Counted from the first letter of the stretch, positions 44,768 to 54,709 are shown. The stretch is DNA of 64,000 nt from Gordonia terrae (GCF_001698225.1 NZ_CP016594.1:5270001-5334000), one strand, 5' to 3'. Made by a program: numbers and translations. The notes: generated by a model not told the origin, from the letters alone.

Positions 44768-45532
44768 ATGACCGGTGAGACGATCACCATCGCCGCCGCC
44801 GAGGGCGACACCGAAGCCTATGTGACACGGCCGGATTCGCGGCCATCCGATTCTCCACTGCCGGGTGTCCTGTTCTTCACCGACATGATCGGGCTGCGGC
44901 CACGGATCGAGGCCATGGCCGACCGCATCGCGTCGTGGGGATACGTCGTCCTGGTTCCGCACCTGTTCCATCGGTACGGTTCCGCCACGGAATGGGCACC
45001 GACCGAAGATCTCCTGCTGCCCGAAGCGCGGGCCGCGTTCTTTCGATCCGCGATGCCGCGGGCCAGGACACTCACGCCTGACGCGGTACGCCCCGATCTC
45101 GTCGCCTATCTCGATGCGCTACAGGCCCTGCCGAATGTCGCGCCCGGCCCGGTGGGTGTCACCGGGTACTGCATGGGCGGTCGGTTCGCGCTCACCATCG
45201 CCGCCGCCCGACCCGACGACGTGGCCGCGGTCGGCATGTTCCACACCGGCGGGCTCGTCACCGACGACCACGACAGCCCGCATCTGCATCTCCTCGGCAT
45301 CGATGCCTTCGTCCTCGCGATCCACGCCGACAAGGACCGATCGCTACCCGCCACGGCGGTGGCCCAGTTCGAGCACGCGCTGACCGCCGGGGGTATTGCC
45401 CACTCGGCGACCGTCTATCCCGATGCACCACACGGTTATACGATGTCCGACCTGGCGGCGTATCACCACGAGGCCGCCGAACATCACTTCGCCGAACTCG
45501 AAGGCCTGTTCCGGCGGACGCTGTCGGGGTGA
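44768..45532 (+). CDS. Dienelactone hydrolase-family protein
   Basis: 254 residues, alpha/beta-hydrolase fold. Nucleophile elbow GYCMGG contains cysteine, as in dienelactone hydrolases; Asp and His candidates follow (LAIHADKDRSLP; YPDAPHGYTM). Probably cleaves an ester or lactone. It starts 27 nt after ligD and may be read through from it, with no evident functional link. Confidence 0.88.
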   Translation: MTGETITIAAAEGDTEAYVTRPDSRPSDSPLPGVLFFTDMIGLRPRIEAMADRIASWGYVVLVPHLFHRYGSATEWAPTEDLLLPEARAAFFRSAMPRARTLTPDAVRPDLVAYLDALQALPNVAPGPVGVTGYCMGGRFALTIAAARPDDVAAVGMFHTGGLVTDDHDSPHLHLLGIDAFVLAIHADKDRSLPATAVAQFEHALTAGGIAHSATVYPDAPHGYTMSDLAAYHHEAAEHHFAELEGLFRRTLSG

Positions 45533-45675
45533 GTCGGTCCCGCTCCGGGTGGTGGCGGTCCGACCGTGTCCTCGTGGGGATCGGCGCGATGCCCGCAAGG
45601 CGACTACAAGTCGGGTGTAAGTCGGGCGGCGCACAGTGGCCGTAGTCAGCCACCGCGAGCCTTCAGGAGCCACCC

Positions 45676-46368
45676 ATGACCAGCCGCCCCACCTCCCGCA
45701 CCGACATCACCGCGTCCAGCACACCCGATCTCACCGGCATGAAGATCGCCCACCGGGGCATGCTCCACGACACACGCCGCTTCGCCGAGATCCTCGGCCG
45801 GATCGGCGGTGGTGAGCCGTGTGATGGTCGTCGTCGCGACGCCATCGCGGGCTATCTCGATCAGCTGTGCGCGTCCATCCATCATCACCACACCATCGAG
45901 GACGAGGTGGTGTGGCCCATCCTCACCGCATCCGCCGGTGCCGCCGTCGACGTCCATGACCTGGAAGACGATCACACCCAACTCGAGGCGTTTCTCGCGA
46001 CACTGCAGGCGCGCACCGCCGCGTTCTCAGCCGCGAAACCCGACCGCCTCGGCGTGGCGGCGACCGACCTGGCGGCGACACTCGACGACGTTCACCAGCT
46101 GCTCGGCGAGCACATCGCCGACGAGGAGCGAGTCGTGTTCCCGATCGTCGATCGCTATGTGAGCGTGGCCGATTGGGATCGGGTGGAGAAAGCGGCCCGG
46201 GCCGGCGCGAGCATGAGATTCGAGGTCCCGAGGATGATGCGGCATGCAGATGAGCGGGAGCTGGCGAAGATGAAGAGCGAGGCGGGTCCGGTCATCCGGG
46301 CCATGCTCGCCCTGCTCGTTCGCAGCTTCGACAAGCGGGAGGCCCTCATCGCCGGCCCAGCTCGATGA
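45676..46368 (+). CDS. Hemerythrin-domain protein
   Basis: 230 residues. Helical bundle with di-iron ligands spread as H (KIAHRGMLHDTRRFAE), HHHHTIEDEVVW, DLEDDHTQLE and LGEHIADEERVVFP. Such proteins bind O2 or NO or sense iron/oxygen. Its stop overlaps the convergent regulator gene by 23 nt. Confidence 0.85.
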   Translation: MTSRPTSRTDITASSTPDLTGMKIAHRGMLHDTRRFAEILGRIGGGEPCDGRRRDAIAGYLDQLCASIHHHHTIEDEVVWPILTASAGAAVDVHDLEDDHTQLEAFLATLQARTAAFSAAKPDRLGVAATDLAATLDDVHQLLGEHIADEERVVFPIVDRYVSVADWDRVEKAARAGASMRFEVPRMMRHADERELAKMKSEAGPVIRAMLALLVRSFDKREALIAGPAR

Positions 46369-49300
46369 GGCCGGCTCGTACGGTGGCCTGCACCTCCTCG
46401 GCCGTACGACGGTGGGCAGCCGCCGCGTCCGTGTCGCCGAGGAGATCGGCGAGTTCGGCGAGCACCACGTCCATGGGGCCGAATGCGACAGATCCCGAGT
46501 TCAGGCCGGCAACGGTCCCCGACCACGGCCGCAGTTCGGTGTACAACACGCGAGCGGCCTCGGTCATCTCGAGCCGGACGAGGGCGCGCGCGTGGAAGAC
46601 CGACATCGCGGTCCAGTAGAAATCGCGGCTGATCGGCGGCGCGGCGCGAGCGACGCGACGCGCCTGATCGGGCTGACCGGCGTCCAGCAGTGCGACGACG
46701 TACACCCAGGAGATCATCTTCGGAGCCACCTCGTCGATCGCGGCGAGAGGTCCGGTGAGATGAGCGAGCGAGCCGCGGAACCAGCCGATCACCATCTCGC
46801 CGACCAGACCGATCTCTGCCGAGTTCACCGCGCCGGCGGCCTGTAGCCGGGCGGTGAGGTCGCGGTACTCACGCTCCGCCTGGTCGATGTCGCCGCCCAG
46901 CACCTCCAGTACCGCCGAGAACGCCGACAAGACGACGACGAGTTCACCGGCACGCCCACTCGAGGCCGACCGCAGGCCCTGTTGTACCTGCGCGACGGCG
47001 CCGGGGAGATCCACCCGCGCCGCACGCGCGAGAAATGAGAAGAAGTGCGCGGCAGCCTGATAGGCGAGCACTCCGGATTCACCTGCCACACGGTCGAACT
47101 CGTCGGCGAATTCCGGGAGCTGCGCGCTGAGGTCAGGACCCAGCGCGGTGTACACACGCGCATTCCAGGCAGCGCAACGGACCTCGGGGTCCTCGTGGTC
47201 GGCTGCGGCTGCCACGGCCTGCGCGGCGAGTTCGATGGCGCGACGGTCATCGATGCCTTCGATTTCGAAGACCAGTGACACCAACAGGTACACGCGGTCC
47301 GCACCCGTGGCGCGACCCAGCGCGACCGTCATCGCCGCGATCAAGTCCGTGTCGGCGATCCGTTGGCGGCGCGTCGTCCAGATGACCGGCGCCCGCCAGC
47401 ACGTGAGCGCGGACATCACCAGGTCGTCGTCATTCAGCTCTCGCGCGACCGCGAGGGCCTGACCGCGGCGTGCACGGGCCTCAGCGGTGTCGTCGCCGCG
47501 GAACGCCAGTGCCGTCACCAGGTGCGTCAACGCGAGGACGAACGCAGACCGGCCGGCCTCGTCGGCGGCCGACGCGGCGTGTCCGGCCATCTCGTGCAGA
47601 CGTACTGCGGAGCGCCACAGGTCTGCCGAGTCCGCCGTGAATTCGGTGGCGAACCTCGCCGAGGCCGCGACGGTCACCAACTCGAGCGCGCGCTCGATCG
47701 TGTCCGGGACGGCGCCGAGCGCCGCGTGGTGCGCCAGCTCGTCCGGGTCGACGCCACGGGTCTGTTCGAGATACTTCACGATCTGCCAGTGCGATCGACG
47801 CTTTCGCAGCGTGGGGATGCTGTCGTACACGGCGTCTCGCACGAGAACGTGGTTGAAGTGGACCGTGTCGACGTCAGCGGTCAACAGTCCGGCGGCGACG
47901 GCCGTGTCGATCGCGTCGAGGACGAGTTCCTCGGCGGATTCGTCGGTGTTCCTGTTCCACAACGTGAGTACGCCGTCGATGGGTGCGCTGCGCCCGAAGA
48001 GCGCGGCGAGACGCAAGACGGTCGCCACCTCGGCGGGAAGCCGTTCGATCCGCTGCATCAGGACGCTGGTGACGCCACGGGGGATCGCGGCGGCAGCAGC
48101 CGAGAACCCGCGAGATGCGACCAGCTTGGCGAGTTCGCGCACGAACAGCGGGTTGCCGTCGGTCCTCGTGCGCAACAGCTCGAGCAGTGGGGTGTCCACG
48201 GATTCCAGTCCCACCGACGCCGCGAGCTCGCGGATACCGTTGTCCGACAGACCCTTCAACTCGATGTGGTCGGCAGTCACCGCGGCGAGGGATGCCGTGG
48301 TCGCCAGCAGGTCGACACCGGCTTCCGACGCCCGGTACGTGACCAGCACGAGTACCGGGGACCGGGCCATCCAGGTCACCAGTTGTCGAAGTACCTGGAG
48401 CGTGGCGCCGTCGGCGCGGTGTGCGTCGTCGAGGACCAGGACGATGCCTCGCGCCCCGGCTTGTGAACCGCAGGCTTCCATCACCCGCCGGGCGATGTCG
48501 AACGAACTGTCCAGCGTCTCGACCGGTGTCGGTTCCCCGCGAGTTCCGATCTGCTGCAGAATTTCTCGCCATGCCCAGGCTGTCGGGGCACCGTCGACCT
48601 CGGGGCAGTGTCCGATCGCCCCGCCCCACCCGGTGGCGCCGAGACGGGCGACGAGAGAGTCCGCACACGTGCTCTTGCCGCCGCCGGCCTCCGCGCTGAG
48701 CCACACCACTCGCAGACCGGATGCGCTCACCGCGTTCTCGGCATGACCGAGGAGGGTCGCGAGTTCGTGCTCCCGTCCGGCGGGTTCGCGACGACCCACC
48801 GCCGCGGAGACGGGCAGCACGCTCGGCGGTTTCGGCGGTTCCGGCACGGCCGGCGCCACCGGTGCCGTCAGAGTGGGCGCCTGCTGGAGGATGTCGCGTT
48901 CGAGTTGCTGGATCGGCGGTCCGGGATCCACTCCGAGTTCGTCGGCGAGATATGACCGCAGCCGACGCAGCGTTGCCAGGGCGTCCGCCTGCCGTCCCAG
49001 TCGGTACTGAGCCAGCGAGAGCAGTCGGAAGTACTCTTCGCGGGCCGGTTGGTCGTCGCACTCCGCTGCCAGCACCTGCGCGACCTCCGCCGCACGTCCG
49101 TGGTCGACCGCCAGTGATGCCCATTGCTCGACCGCCGACCGGCGCACGTCCTGCAGGCGGGCGACTTCGGGCTGTGCCCAACTCTCGGCCGAACATGCGC
49201 CATAGGGATCCCCGCGCCACATCCGCAACGCGCCGTCCAGTTCGTCGAGTCTCGACGCGGGATCCTCGGCGTCGCCGACGGTGACGAGGGCCTCGAACTC

Positions 49301-49660
49301 CCAGACGTCGACACCCGATCGTGGGAGCCGTAGTGCGTATCCCGGCTGTTCGCTGACCAGCACGGTGGCCGGAGCGCGGGGTGGGCGGGACGGTTCGATG
49401 ACGCGTCGCAGGTTGGACACCTGCACCTGGAGGCCCGCCAGGGCCTTGGGCGGTGGTTCGCCGTTCCAGAGGTCGTCGATCAACCGATCCGTGGACACCA
49501 CCCGTCCGCGACCGGCCACGAGCCGGGCCAGGACGGCACGTTGTCGACGCGGGCCGAGATCGACCACTTCGGAATCGAGTTCGCAGGAGATGGGGCCCAG
49601 CACCGAGATGCGCAGCGCCGAAGCGGCATCACCGGCCGGATGCCCGTCCCGAACCGCCAT
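46346..49660 (-). CDS. SARP-type regulator with BTAD, ATPase and TPR-like domains (AfsR-like)
   Basis: 1104 residues. OmpR-like DNA-binding domain (~15-112), BTAD domain (~118-262), Pro-rich linker, STAND/AAA ATPase with Walker A GGGKST near 326-331 and Walker B IVLVLDDAHRAD, then a long helical TPR-like C-terminus. SARP regulators activate secondary-metabolite or stress operons. It is alone on its strand segment; targets are not evident. The upstream end abuts the efflux operon. Confidence 0.88.
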   Translation of the reverse strand: MAVRDGHPAGDAASALRISVLGPISCELDSEVVDLGPRRQRAVLARLVAGRGRVVSTDRLIDDLWNGEPPPKALAGLQVQVSNLRRVIEPSRPPRAPATVLVSEQPGYALRLPRSGVDVWEFEALVTVGDAEDPASRLDELDGALRMWRGDPYGACSAESWAQPEVARLQDVRRSAVEQWASLAVDHGRAAEVAQVLAAECDDQPAREEYFRLLSLAQYRLGRQADALATLRRLRSYLADELGVDPGPPIQQLERDILQQAPTLTAPVAPAVPEPPKPPSVLPVSAAVGRREPAGREHELATLLGHAENAVSASGLRVVWLSAEAGGGKSTCADSLVARLGATGWGGAIGHCPEVDGAPTAWAWREILQQIGTRGEPTPVETLDSSFDIARRVMEACGSQAGARGIVLVLDDAHRADGATLQVLRQLVTWMARSPVLVLVTYRASEAGVDLLATTASLAAVTADHIELKGLSDNGIRELAASVGLESVDTPLLELLRTRTDGNPLFVRELAKLVASRGFSAAAAAIPRGVTSVLMQRIERLPAEVATVLRLAALFGRSAPIDGVLTLWNRNTDESAEELVLDAIDTAVAAGLLTADVDTVHFNHVLVRDAVYDSIPTLRKRRSHWQIVKYLEQTRGVDPDELAHHAALGAVPDTIERALELVTVAASARFATEFTADSADLWRSAVRLHEMAGHAASAADEAGRSAFVLALTHLVTALAFRGDDTAEARARRGQALAVARELNDDDLVMSALTCWRAPVIWTTRRQRIADTDLIAAMTVALGRATGADRVYLLVSLVFEIEGIDDRRAIELAAQAVAAAADHEDPEVRCAAWNARVYTALGPDLSAQLPEFADEFDRVAGESGVLAYQAAAHFFSFLARAARVDLPGAVAQVQQGLRSASSGRAGELVVVLSAFSAVLEVLGGDIDQAEREYRDLTARLQAAGAVNSAEIGLVGEMVIGWFRGSLAHLTGPLAAIDEVAPKMISWVYVVALLDAGQPDQARRVARAAPPISRDFYWTAMSVFHARALVRLEMTEAARVLYTELRPWSGTVAGLNSGSVAFGPMDVVLAELADLLGDTDAAAAHRRTAEEVQATVRAGLIELGRR

Positions 49661-49722
49661 ACACCACCCGATTCTCTCGCCGTCGACGACAGACTATCGC
49701 CGCGACCGATATCGCGTGTCGC

Positions 49723-50460
49723 TCACCGGCCGCCACTTCCATCCGCTGGAACGGCTCGGTGGGCAATCGGCGTGTGGCGATCCGTCGATCGTCCCCCGTC
49801 GCGCGAGCTGAGCACCGCCCACCCCCAGAGCATCAACCACACGCTCATACCGCCGACCTGGATGCGCTGGGCGAGTCCGAGCCGGAAGTCGCCGGACAGG
49901 TTGTCGGCGACCAGCATCCACACCGTGGCGAGCGCGACGACGACGAGCACCGTGTTCCCGATCCGCCGGAGGACCGGCCAGACGGTGCCCCCGGAAGAGG
50001 TGCTGAGCAGCGCCGAGACGCCGGCGGCGACCATCACCGTGAAGATGGCGAACACCGCGACCGTACTGGTCAGCGCATGGATGTGGTGCAGTTGCGGGAG
50101 CAGCCCGCTCGGCTCGCGCGGGCACCCGGCGTCGACTCCCGGAATGCACTCGATCGGGAGCAGGGCGTCGGCGATGGTCGCCGCGCCGAAAACCGCCAGG
50201 GCGAGAACGGCGGTGGTCGCCGTCCGACCCCGAAAGGTCCGGTGCGGGACGAGCAACAGCAGTGCCGCGACCAATGCGCAGATCCCGGTGGTGACGTCCC
50301 CGACCACGTAGATGTCCCGGTGGGGACGGTTCGCGGCGTCGAGCTCGCTGAGGAAGCTGCGCATCGGGTCCAGCGAATCCGCCCACCCGAACTCCATCAC
50401 CCACGACGAATAGCAGAGGCCCGAAACGACGATCAGGATGCCGGCGACCGATCTCCTCAC
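49723..50460 (-). CDS. DUF998-family membrane protein
   Basis: 245 residues from GTG 50460 (GTGA overlap with the MFS stop). Six to seven membrane segments; SFLSELDAANRPHRDIYVVGDVTTG and LLPIECIPGVDAGC fit DUF998. The frame extends upstream to 51966 but that is antisense-phase noise within the MFS gene. Co-translated with the exporter; function unknown. Confidence 0.83.
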   Translation of the reverse strand: MRRSVAGILIVVSGLCYSSWVMEFGWADSLDPMRSFLSELDAANRPHRDIYVVGDVTTGICALVAALLLLVPHRTFRGRTATTAVLALAVFGAATIADALLPIECIPGVDAGCPREPSGLLPQLHHIHALTSTVAVFAIFTVMVAAGVSALLSTSSGGTVWPVLRRIGNTVLVVVALATVWMLVADNLSGDFRLGLAQRIQVGGMSVWLMLWGWAVLSSRDGGRSTDRHTPIAHRAVPADGSGGR

Positions 50461-52175
50461 GAGGCAGGCGTCGACTCCGGTGCACCGATCGGCCGTCCCT
50501 GGCGCAGCGGGAGCTCCTTCCAGGTGACCGTGCCGATGATGGCCAGCAACGAGATGATCGACACCGCCAGAAACACCCGGTCCATGGAATCGGCGAAGCC
50601 CTCCTTGATGGGCTGTGCGAGCTCGGTCGGCAGCTTCTCGATGATCGAGGTGTCGCTCATGACGCTGTCCGACGATCCCGATGCGGCGCCGGGGTTCTGA
50701 GCGGCCGCGATGAGCGACTGTCCGAATGCGCTGACCTGCGGGTCGGAACTCTGCGCGGCCTCCACGACCGCCGCCCGATACTCGGGCTGCGCGGCCGCCG
50801 ACACCATCTCGTCCTTGATGTTCGGCCCCATGAACGAGAACAGCAGCGAGAAGAAGACAGCGACACCGAGCGTTCCGCCGATCTGGCGGAAGAAGGTGGC
50901 GGTGCCGGTCGAGAGCCCCATGTCCTTGGGCGGCAGGATGTTCTGCATCGCAAGAGTGATCGGCTGCATCAGATTGCCGAGGCCGAAGCCGAGCAACGCC
51001 GCCATCAGCATGACCAGGTAGACCGGGGTCTCGGTACCGACCAGGTGCAGCAGGAAGGTGCCGGTGGTGATCAGCACCGCGCCGATGATCGTGAAGATCT
51101 TGTACCGACCGGTGCGGGAGATCAGCTGGCCCGACAGGATCGAACCGGTCATGAGTCCGAGCACCATCGGCAGCATCTGGAGACCGGCGATCATCGGGCT
51201 CGATCCGCGGAGGACCTGGAAGTACTGCGGCAGCATGGAGATCCCGCCGAACATGACGGCGCCGATGATGACCGAGACGACGATGCCCTGACTGAAGACC
51301 ACGTTCTTGAACACCCGCAACGGGATCAGCGCGTCGTCGCCCATCGTGTGCTCGATCCAGATGAACGCCGCGATACCGACGACGCCGATGCCGTAGCACA
51401 GAATCGCCAGCCCGGAGCTCCAGCCCCACTCGCGGCCCTGTTCGGCGACGATGAGCAGCGGCGCCACCGCGACGGCCAGCGCTGTCGCGCCCCAGTAGTC
51501 GGTGCGCCCACCGACGCCCTTCTGCTGGTCGTAGTTGAGCACCTTGTAGACGACGAACAGTGCGACGAGCCCGATCGGCACGTTCACGAGGAACACCCAG
51601 CGCCAGCCCGACACCCAGAGGATGGTCTCCTGACCGGCGAACAGACCGCCGAGGACCGGGCCGAGGACACTCGAGGTGCCGAACACGGCAAGAAAGTAAC
51701 CCTGGTACTTGGCGCGTTCGCGGGGCGGCACGATGTCGCCGATCGTGGTCAGCGCGAGGGTCATCAGACCGCCCGCACCGAGTCCCTGGAATGCGCGGAA
51801 CGCGGCCAGCTCGTACATCGACGTGGCGATCGTGCACAGCAACGAACCGACGATGAAGATCGAGATCGCCAGCAGGAAGAACGGTTTGCGACCGTAGAGG
51901 TCGGACAGCTTGCCGTACAGGGGCGTCACGATCGTCGCGGTGACGAGGTAGGCCGTGGTCACCCACGCCTGCATGTCGTAACCCTGCAGGTCGTCGGCGA
52001 TGGTCCGGATCGCGGTCGACACGATGGTCTGGTCGAGAGCAGCCAGGAACATGCCCATCATGAGTCCGGCCAGGATGGTCAGGATCTGGCGATGGGTCAG
52101 TCCGGCCCCGGCGACCTCTTCGTGGGCCACCGTTTCGGGGACGACCGTTTCGGGGGTCGCCGAGGAGTCTGTCAT
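50457..52175 (-). CDS. DHA2-family (EmrB/QacA-like) 14-TMS drug exporter
   Basis: 572 residues. LDQTIVSTAIRTIADDL is the DHA2 motif D1; GKLSDLYGRKPFFL motif A; GGLMTLALTTIGDIVPPRERAKYQG motif. A non-membrane segment of ~90 residues precedes the last helix. Exports lipophilic cations or antibiotics using the proton gradient. It follows a MarR gene by 19 nt, which probably represses it. Confidence 0.92.
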   Translation of the reverse strand: MTDSSATPETVVPETVAHEEVAGAGLTHRQILTILAGLMMGMFLAALDQTIVSTAIRTIADDLQGYDMQAWVTTAYLVTATIVTPLYGKLSDLYGRKPFFLLAISIFIVGSLLCTIATSMYELAAFRAFQGLGAGGLMTLALTTIGDIVPPRERAKYQGYFLAVFGTSSVLGPVLGGLFAGQETILWVSGWRWVFLVNVPIGLVALFVVYKVLNYDQQKGVGGRTDYWGATALAVAVAPLLIVAEQGREWGWSSGLAILCYGIGVVGIAAFIWIEHTMGDDALIPLRVFKNVVFSQGIVVSVIIGAVMFGGISMLPQYFQVLRGSSPMIAGLQMLPMVLGLMTGSILSGQLISRTGRYKIFTIIGAVLITTGTFLLHLVGTETPVYLVMLMAALLGFGLGNLMQPITLAMQNILPPKDMGLSTGTATFFRQIGGTLGVAVFFSLLFSFMGPNIKDEMVSAAAQPEYRAAVVEAAQSSDPQVSAFGQSLIAAAQNPGAASGSSDSVMSDTSIIEKLPTELAQPIKEGFADSMDRVFLAVSIISLLAIIGTVTWKELPLRQGRPIGAPESTPAS

Positions 52176-52194
52176 TGTCGTCCTTTCACGGGTT

Positions 52195-52689
52195 TCACGC
52201 GTCCGCGTCCGGCTTGCGGGCTGAGCACGCCGGGTTGAGGGCCGAGTCGGCAGCGTCGACGAACCGACCGAGAAGCCCTACCAGGGTGTGGAGTTCATCG
52301 TCGGTCCAGTCCGCCATGACGCCGGCCATCGCGGATCGCCGCATCTCGCGCATCGCCAGGACGCGGTCCCGGCCCGCATCGGTGATGACGAGGAGGGTGG
52401 CACGTCCGTCGTCGGGGTCCGCCTCTCGACGGATCAGTTCGTGGTCCACCAGTAGAGCCACATGGCGACTCACCGTCGACGGATCGGCGTTCATCGCCTC
52501 GGCGAGTTCGCGGGATCGCATCGACCGTCGGGCCAGAGGGAACAGCGCCTTGAACGCCGCCGCCTCGAACTCGCCGTCTCGTGTTCGGAAGGTGGTGTGG
52601 ACCGCCCGTTCACGGATGCGTACAAACCGCAGCAAGGTCTCGAACAGGTCGTCGATCGCCTGCTGATCGAGAACCGGCATCGTCGCCAC
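52195..52689 (-). CDS. MarR-family regulator of the efflux operon
   Basis: 164 residues. Winged HTH: RSRELAEAMNADPSTVSRHVALLVDHELIRREADPDDGRA. First gene of the MarR-MFS-DUF998 operon; GGAGG lies 9 nt before the ATG. Two palindromes upstream (52718-52746) are its likely binding sites, giving autoregulation and drug induction. Confidence 0.92.
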   Translation of the reverse strand: MATMPVLDQQAIDDLFETLLRFVRIRERAVHTTFRTRDGEFEAAAFKALFPLARRSMRSRELAEAMNADPSTVSRHVALLVDHELIRREADPDDGRATLLVITDAGRDRVLAMREMRRSAMAGVMADWTDDELHTLVGLLGRFVDAADSALNPACSARKPDADA

Positions 52690-52717
52690 CTCCGGATTCC
52701 CTCTTTACTTTCCCTTT

Positions 52718-52746
52718 GCAATTAGTTGCGCTGTGCAACTAGTTGT
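52718..52746. promoter_or_regulatory. Twin MarR boxes
   Basis: GCAATTAGTTGC (52718-52729) and GCAACTAGTTGT (52735-52746), two near-identical palindromes 17 bp apart, 29 nt before the MarR start. Confidence 0.6.
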
Positions 52747-52867
52747 CGTGCGCAAGTGTGCGCGCGACGAAGGAAGAATGCAACCGGCTCGGGATACCAC
52801 CTGGTAGAGGCGCGGGAATCAACGGACGCGGCGCCCACCGCACCGGACTTCGTCACCTGCCGGAGAG

Positions 52868-52917
52868 AGTGAATCGCCGACCTGCCGGGTCGGGGGTTGG
52901 CAGGTCGGCGACTCACT
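52868..52917 (+). terminator. Orphan terminator-like hairpin
   Basis: 19-bp arms with one mismatch (AGTGAATCGCCGACCTGCC at 52868-52886 and its complement at 52899-52917), 12-nt loop, followed by TTTC. It sits between divergent genes where no known transcript ends. The 399-nt space 52690-53088 otherwise holds only the MarR boxes. Confidence 0.55.
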
Positions 52918-53088
52918 TTCGATGTCGTTCCCGGATCGCCGTACGTTACCCGCGTCGACGAGTGGGAGCGGGCTGAACCACAGCGACGGCACGGAAGTGC
53001 GTTGCGCCTCCCGGCCCCGAGGCGATGCGTCGTCGGACTGTGCGTGCGGTTAGCCTCGTGGGAGTCAGAACCGTGACAGGAGCTCTTC

Positions 53089-53841
53089 GTGTTCGTTGTC
53101 GCCCACATCAGCGACCTGCATTTCAACGGGACGCGGTTCAATCGGGCCCGCATCCAGGCGGCACTGGGCTACATCAATGCTCGTGCCGCCGGCATCGACG
53201 TCCTGCTGGTCACCGGCGACATCGCCGACGAGGGTGCGGCCAGCGAGTACCGCGAGGCCCACGGGGTACTCGAGAGTCCGCTGCCGATGCTCATCACCGC
53301 CGGCAACCACGACGTCCGCGAGCCGTTCAGCGCGGCTCTCATCGGCACCGAGACCTCCGGCCCGATCAATCACGCGCGGACGGTGCGCGGACGCGACGGC
53401 TCCGACGTGCTCTTCCTGATGTGCGACAGTTCGATACCGGGACGCAACGACGGCCGTCTCGACGACGCGACGATCGCCTGGCTGTCGGAGCGACTCGACG
53501 CCACGACCGCGGACACCCCGGTGTTCATCGCTTTTCACCATCCGCCGGTCGACCTGCTCATGCCCTTCATGGACTCCATCCGGCAGCGTGACGAGGGCCG
53601 CCTCGCCGACCTGGTCGGAGAACACCCGAACATCGTCGCGTTCCTGTGCGGACACGCGCACACCCCGGCGGTGACCACATTCGCCGACCGTCCGCTCTGC
53701 GTCGCACCGGGCGTGTCGTCGACACTGAACCTCCCGTTCGAAGGACGCGAAGTGGTGAATCGCGGTCAGCCGCCGGGTATCGCGTTCCACCTCTATGACG
53801 AGGAGCGGTTCGTCACCCACTTCCGGTCGGTGATGTTCTGA
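53089..53841 (+). CDS. Metallophosphoesterase, CpdA/Rv0805-like cyclic-nucleotide phosphodiesterase
   Basis: 250 residues, GTG start with AGGAG before it. All class III phosphodiesterase motifs are present: HISDLHF, TGDI, GNHD, FHHPP and CGHAHT. Enzymes of this type hydrolyse 3',5'-cAMP and related nucleotides using two metal ions. No signal peptide is seen. Monocistronic. Confidence 0.88.
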   Translation: MFVVAHISDLHFNGTRFNRARIQAALGYINARAAGIDVLLVTGDIADEGAASEYREAHGVLESPLPMLITAGNHDVREPFSAALIGTETSGPINHARTVRGRDGSDVLFLMCDSSIPGRNDGRLDDATIAWLSERLDATTADTPVFIAFHHPPVDLLMPFMDSIRQRDEGRLADLVGEHPNIVAFLCGHAHTPAVTTFADRPLCVAPGVSSTLNLPFEGREVVNRGQPPGIAFHLYDEERFVTHFRSVMF

Positions 53842-53872
53842 CCCCCGGCGGCCGCGACGTGCCGGCGCGTCA

Positions 53873-54697
53873 TCACCCCGCGAACCCGCGCACCAGATCG
53901 GCCATCGTCTCCGGCTGATCCTCGGGGATCAGCGTCCACGAGTCGTCGACGACGACCTTCGACGCATCGGGAAACAGGTCGACGAGCCGATCGGCATGCT
54001 CCAGCGGCATCATCCGGTCTTCCCTGGCCCAGACCACGAGTACCGGCCGGTCGAATCGTGCGAGCGTGTCCGACAATTCGAGCAGGCGGCGGCGAGAGGG
54101 GGCGCCGACCGCGAACTTCACCAGATCGCGCCGGATCGCCGCGTTCTCCACGGCCGGCCGGAACCACTCGTCGAAGAGCGAATCCGGTATGCCCGACTTT
54201 GTCAGAGCCCCGTATGCGCGCGTGCTGTGCCGGAAGAACCACGTGCCCAGCATCCTGGTGAGAATCCATCCGCCGCCCGGTACCCGGCACAACAGCGCCG
54301 CCGGACGCGCGGGCGCAGGCGGATAGTTGTCGAAGGCGGTGCACGAGACCAGCATCAGTTTGCCGATGCGCTTGTCCCGACCTTGGGCGATCGCGAACTG
54401 TCCGCCGCCCCAATCGTTCAGCACGAGCGTCACGTCGTCGAGGCCCAGCGCGTCGAGGAAGTCGGCGAGGATGCCCGCCATTCCCGTCTCGGTGAGGTCG
54501 GCGTCATCGTTCATCGGCTGCGTGTGCGCACCCATCGGAAGCGTCGGAGTGATGCACCGGAAACCGGCCAGGAGCGGAATCACCTTGCGCCACTGCCTGC
54601 CGTCCATCAGCAGACCATGGCCGAACACTACGACCGGTCCGTCACCCCCGGTGTCCTCGTAGGCGATGGACCCGGACGGAACGTCGACGATCGGCAC
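53873..54697 (-). CDS. Alpha/beta-hydrolase with Asp nucleophile and replaced catalytic His
   Basis: 274 residues, GTG start. HGLLMDGRQW oxyanion region; nucleophile elbow LNDWGGGQ places aspartate as in haloalkane dehalogenases and epoxide hydrolases. Near the C-terminus, where the general base belongs (G-H-x-x-x-E-D-x-P-E), the sequence reads DSWTLIPEDQPE, with threonine in place of histidine. The reaction may therefore stop at a covalent intermediate or use another base. Divergent from a TetR gene that probably controls it. Confidence 0.83.
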   Translation of the reverse strand: MPIVDVPSGSIAYEDTGGDGPVVVFGHGLLMDGRQWRKVIPLLAGFRCITPTLPMGAHTQPMNDDADLTETGMAGILADFLDALGLDDVTLVLNDWGGGQFAIAQGRDKRIGKLMLVSCTAFDNYPPAPARPAALLCRVPGGGWILTRMLGTWFFRHSTRAYGALTKSGIPDSLFDEWFRPAVENAAIRRDLVKFAVGAPSRRRLLELSDTLARFDRPVLVVWAREDRMMPLEHADRLVDLFPDASKVVVDDSWTLIPEDQPETMADLVRGFAG

Positions 54698-54709
54698 GTT
54701 CCACCTCCT

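Noticed and set aside
49723..51966. A 747-codon frame upstream of DUF998
   Set aside because: The upstream two-thirds is an Arg/His-rich shadow of the DHA2 exporter gene.
52743..52976. A 77-codon frame across the orphan hairpin
   Set aside because: It runs through a strong stem-loop, starts within the MarR box region and lacks a ribosome-binding site.
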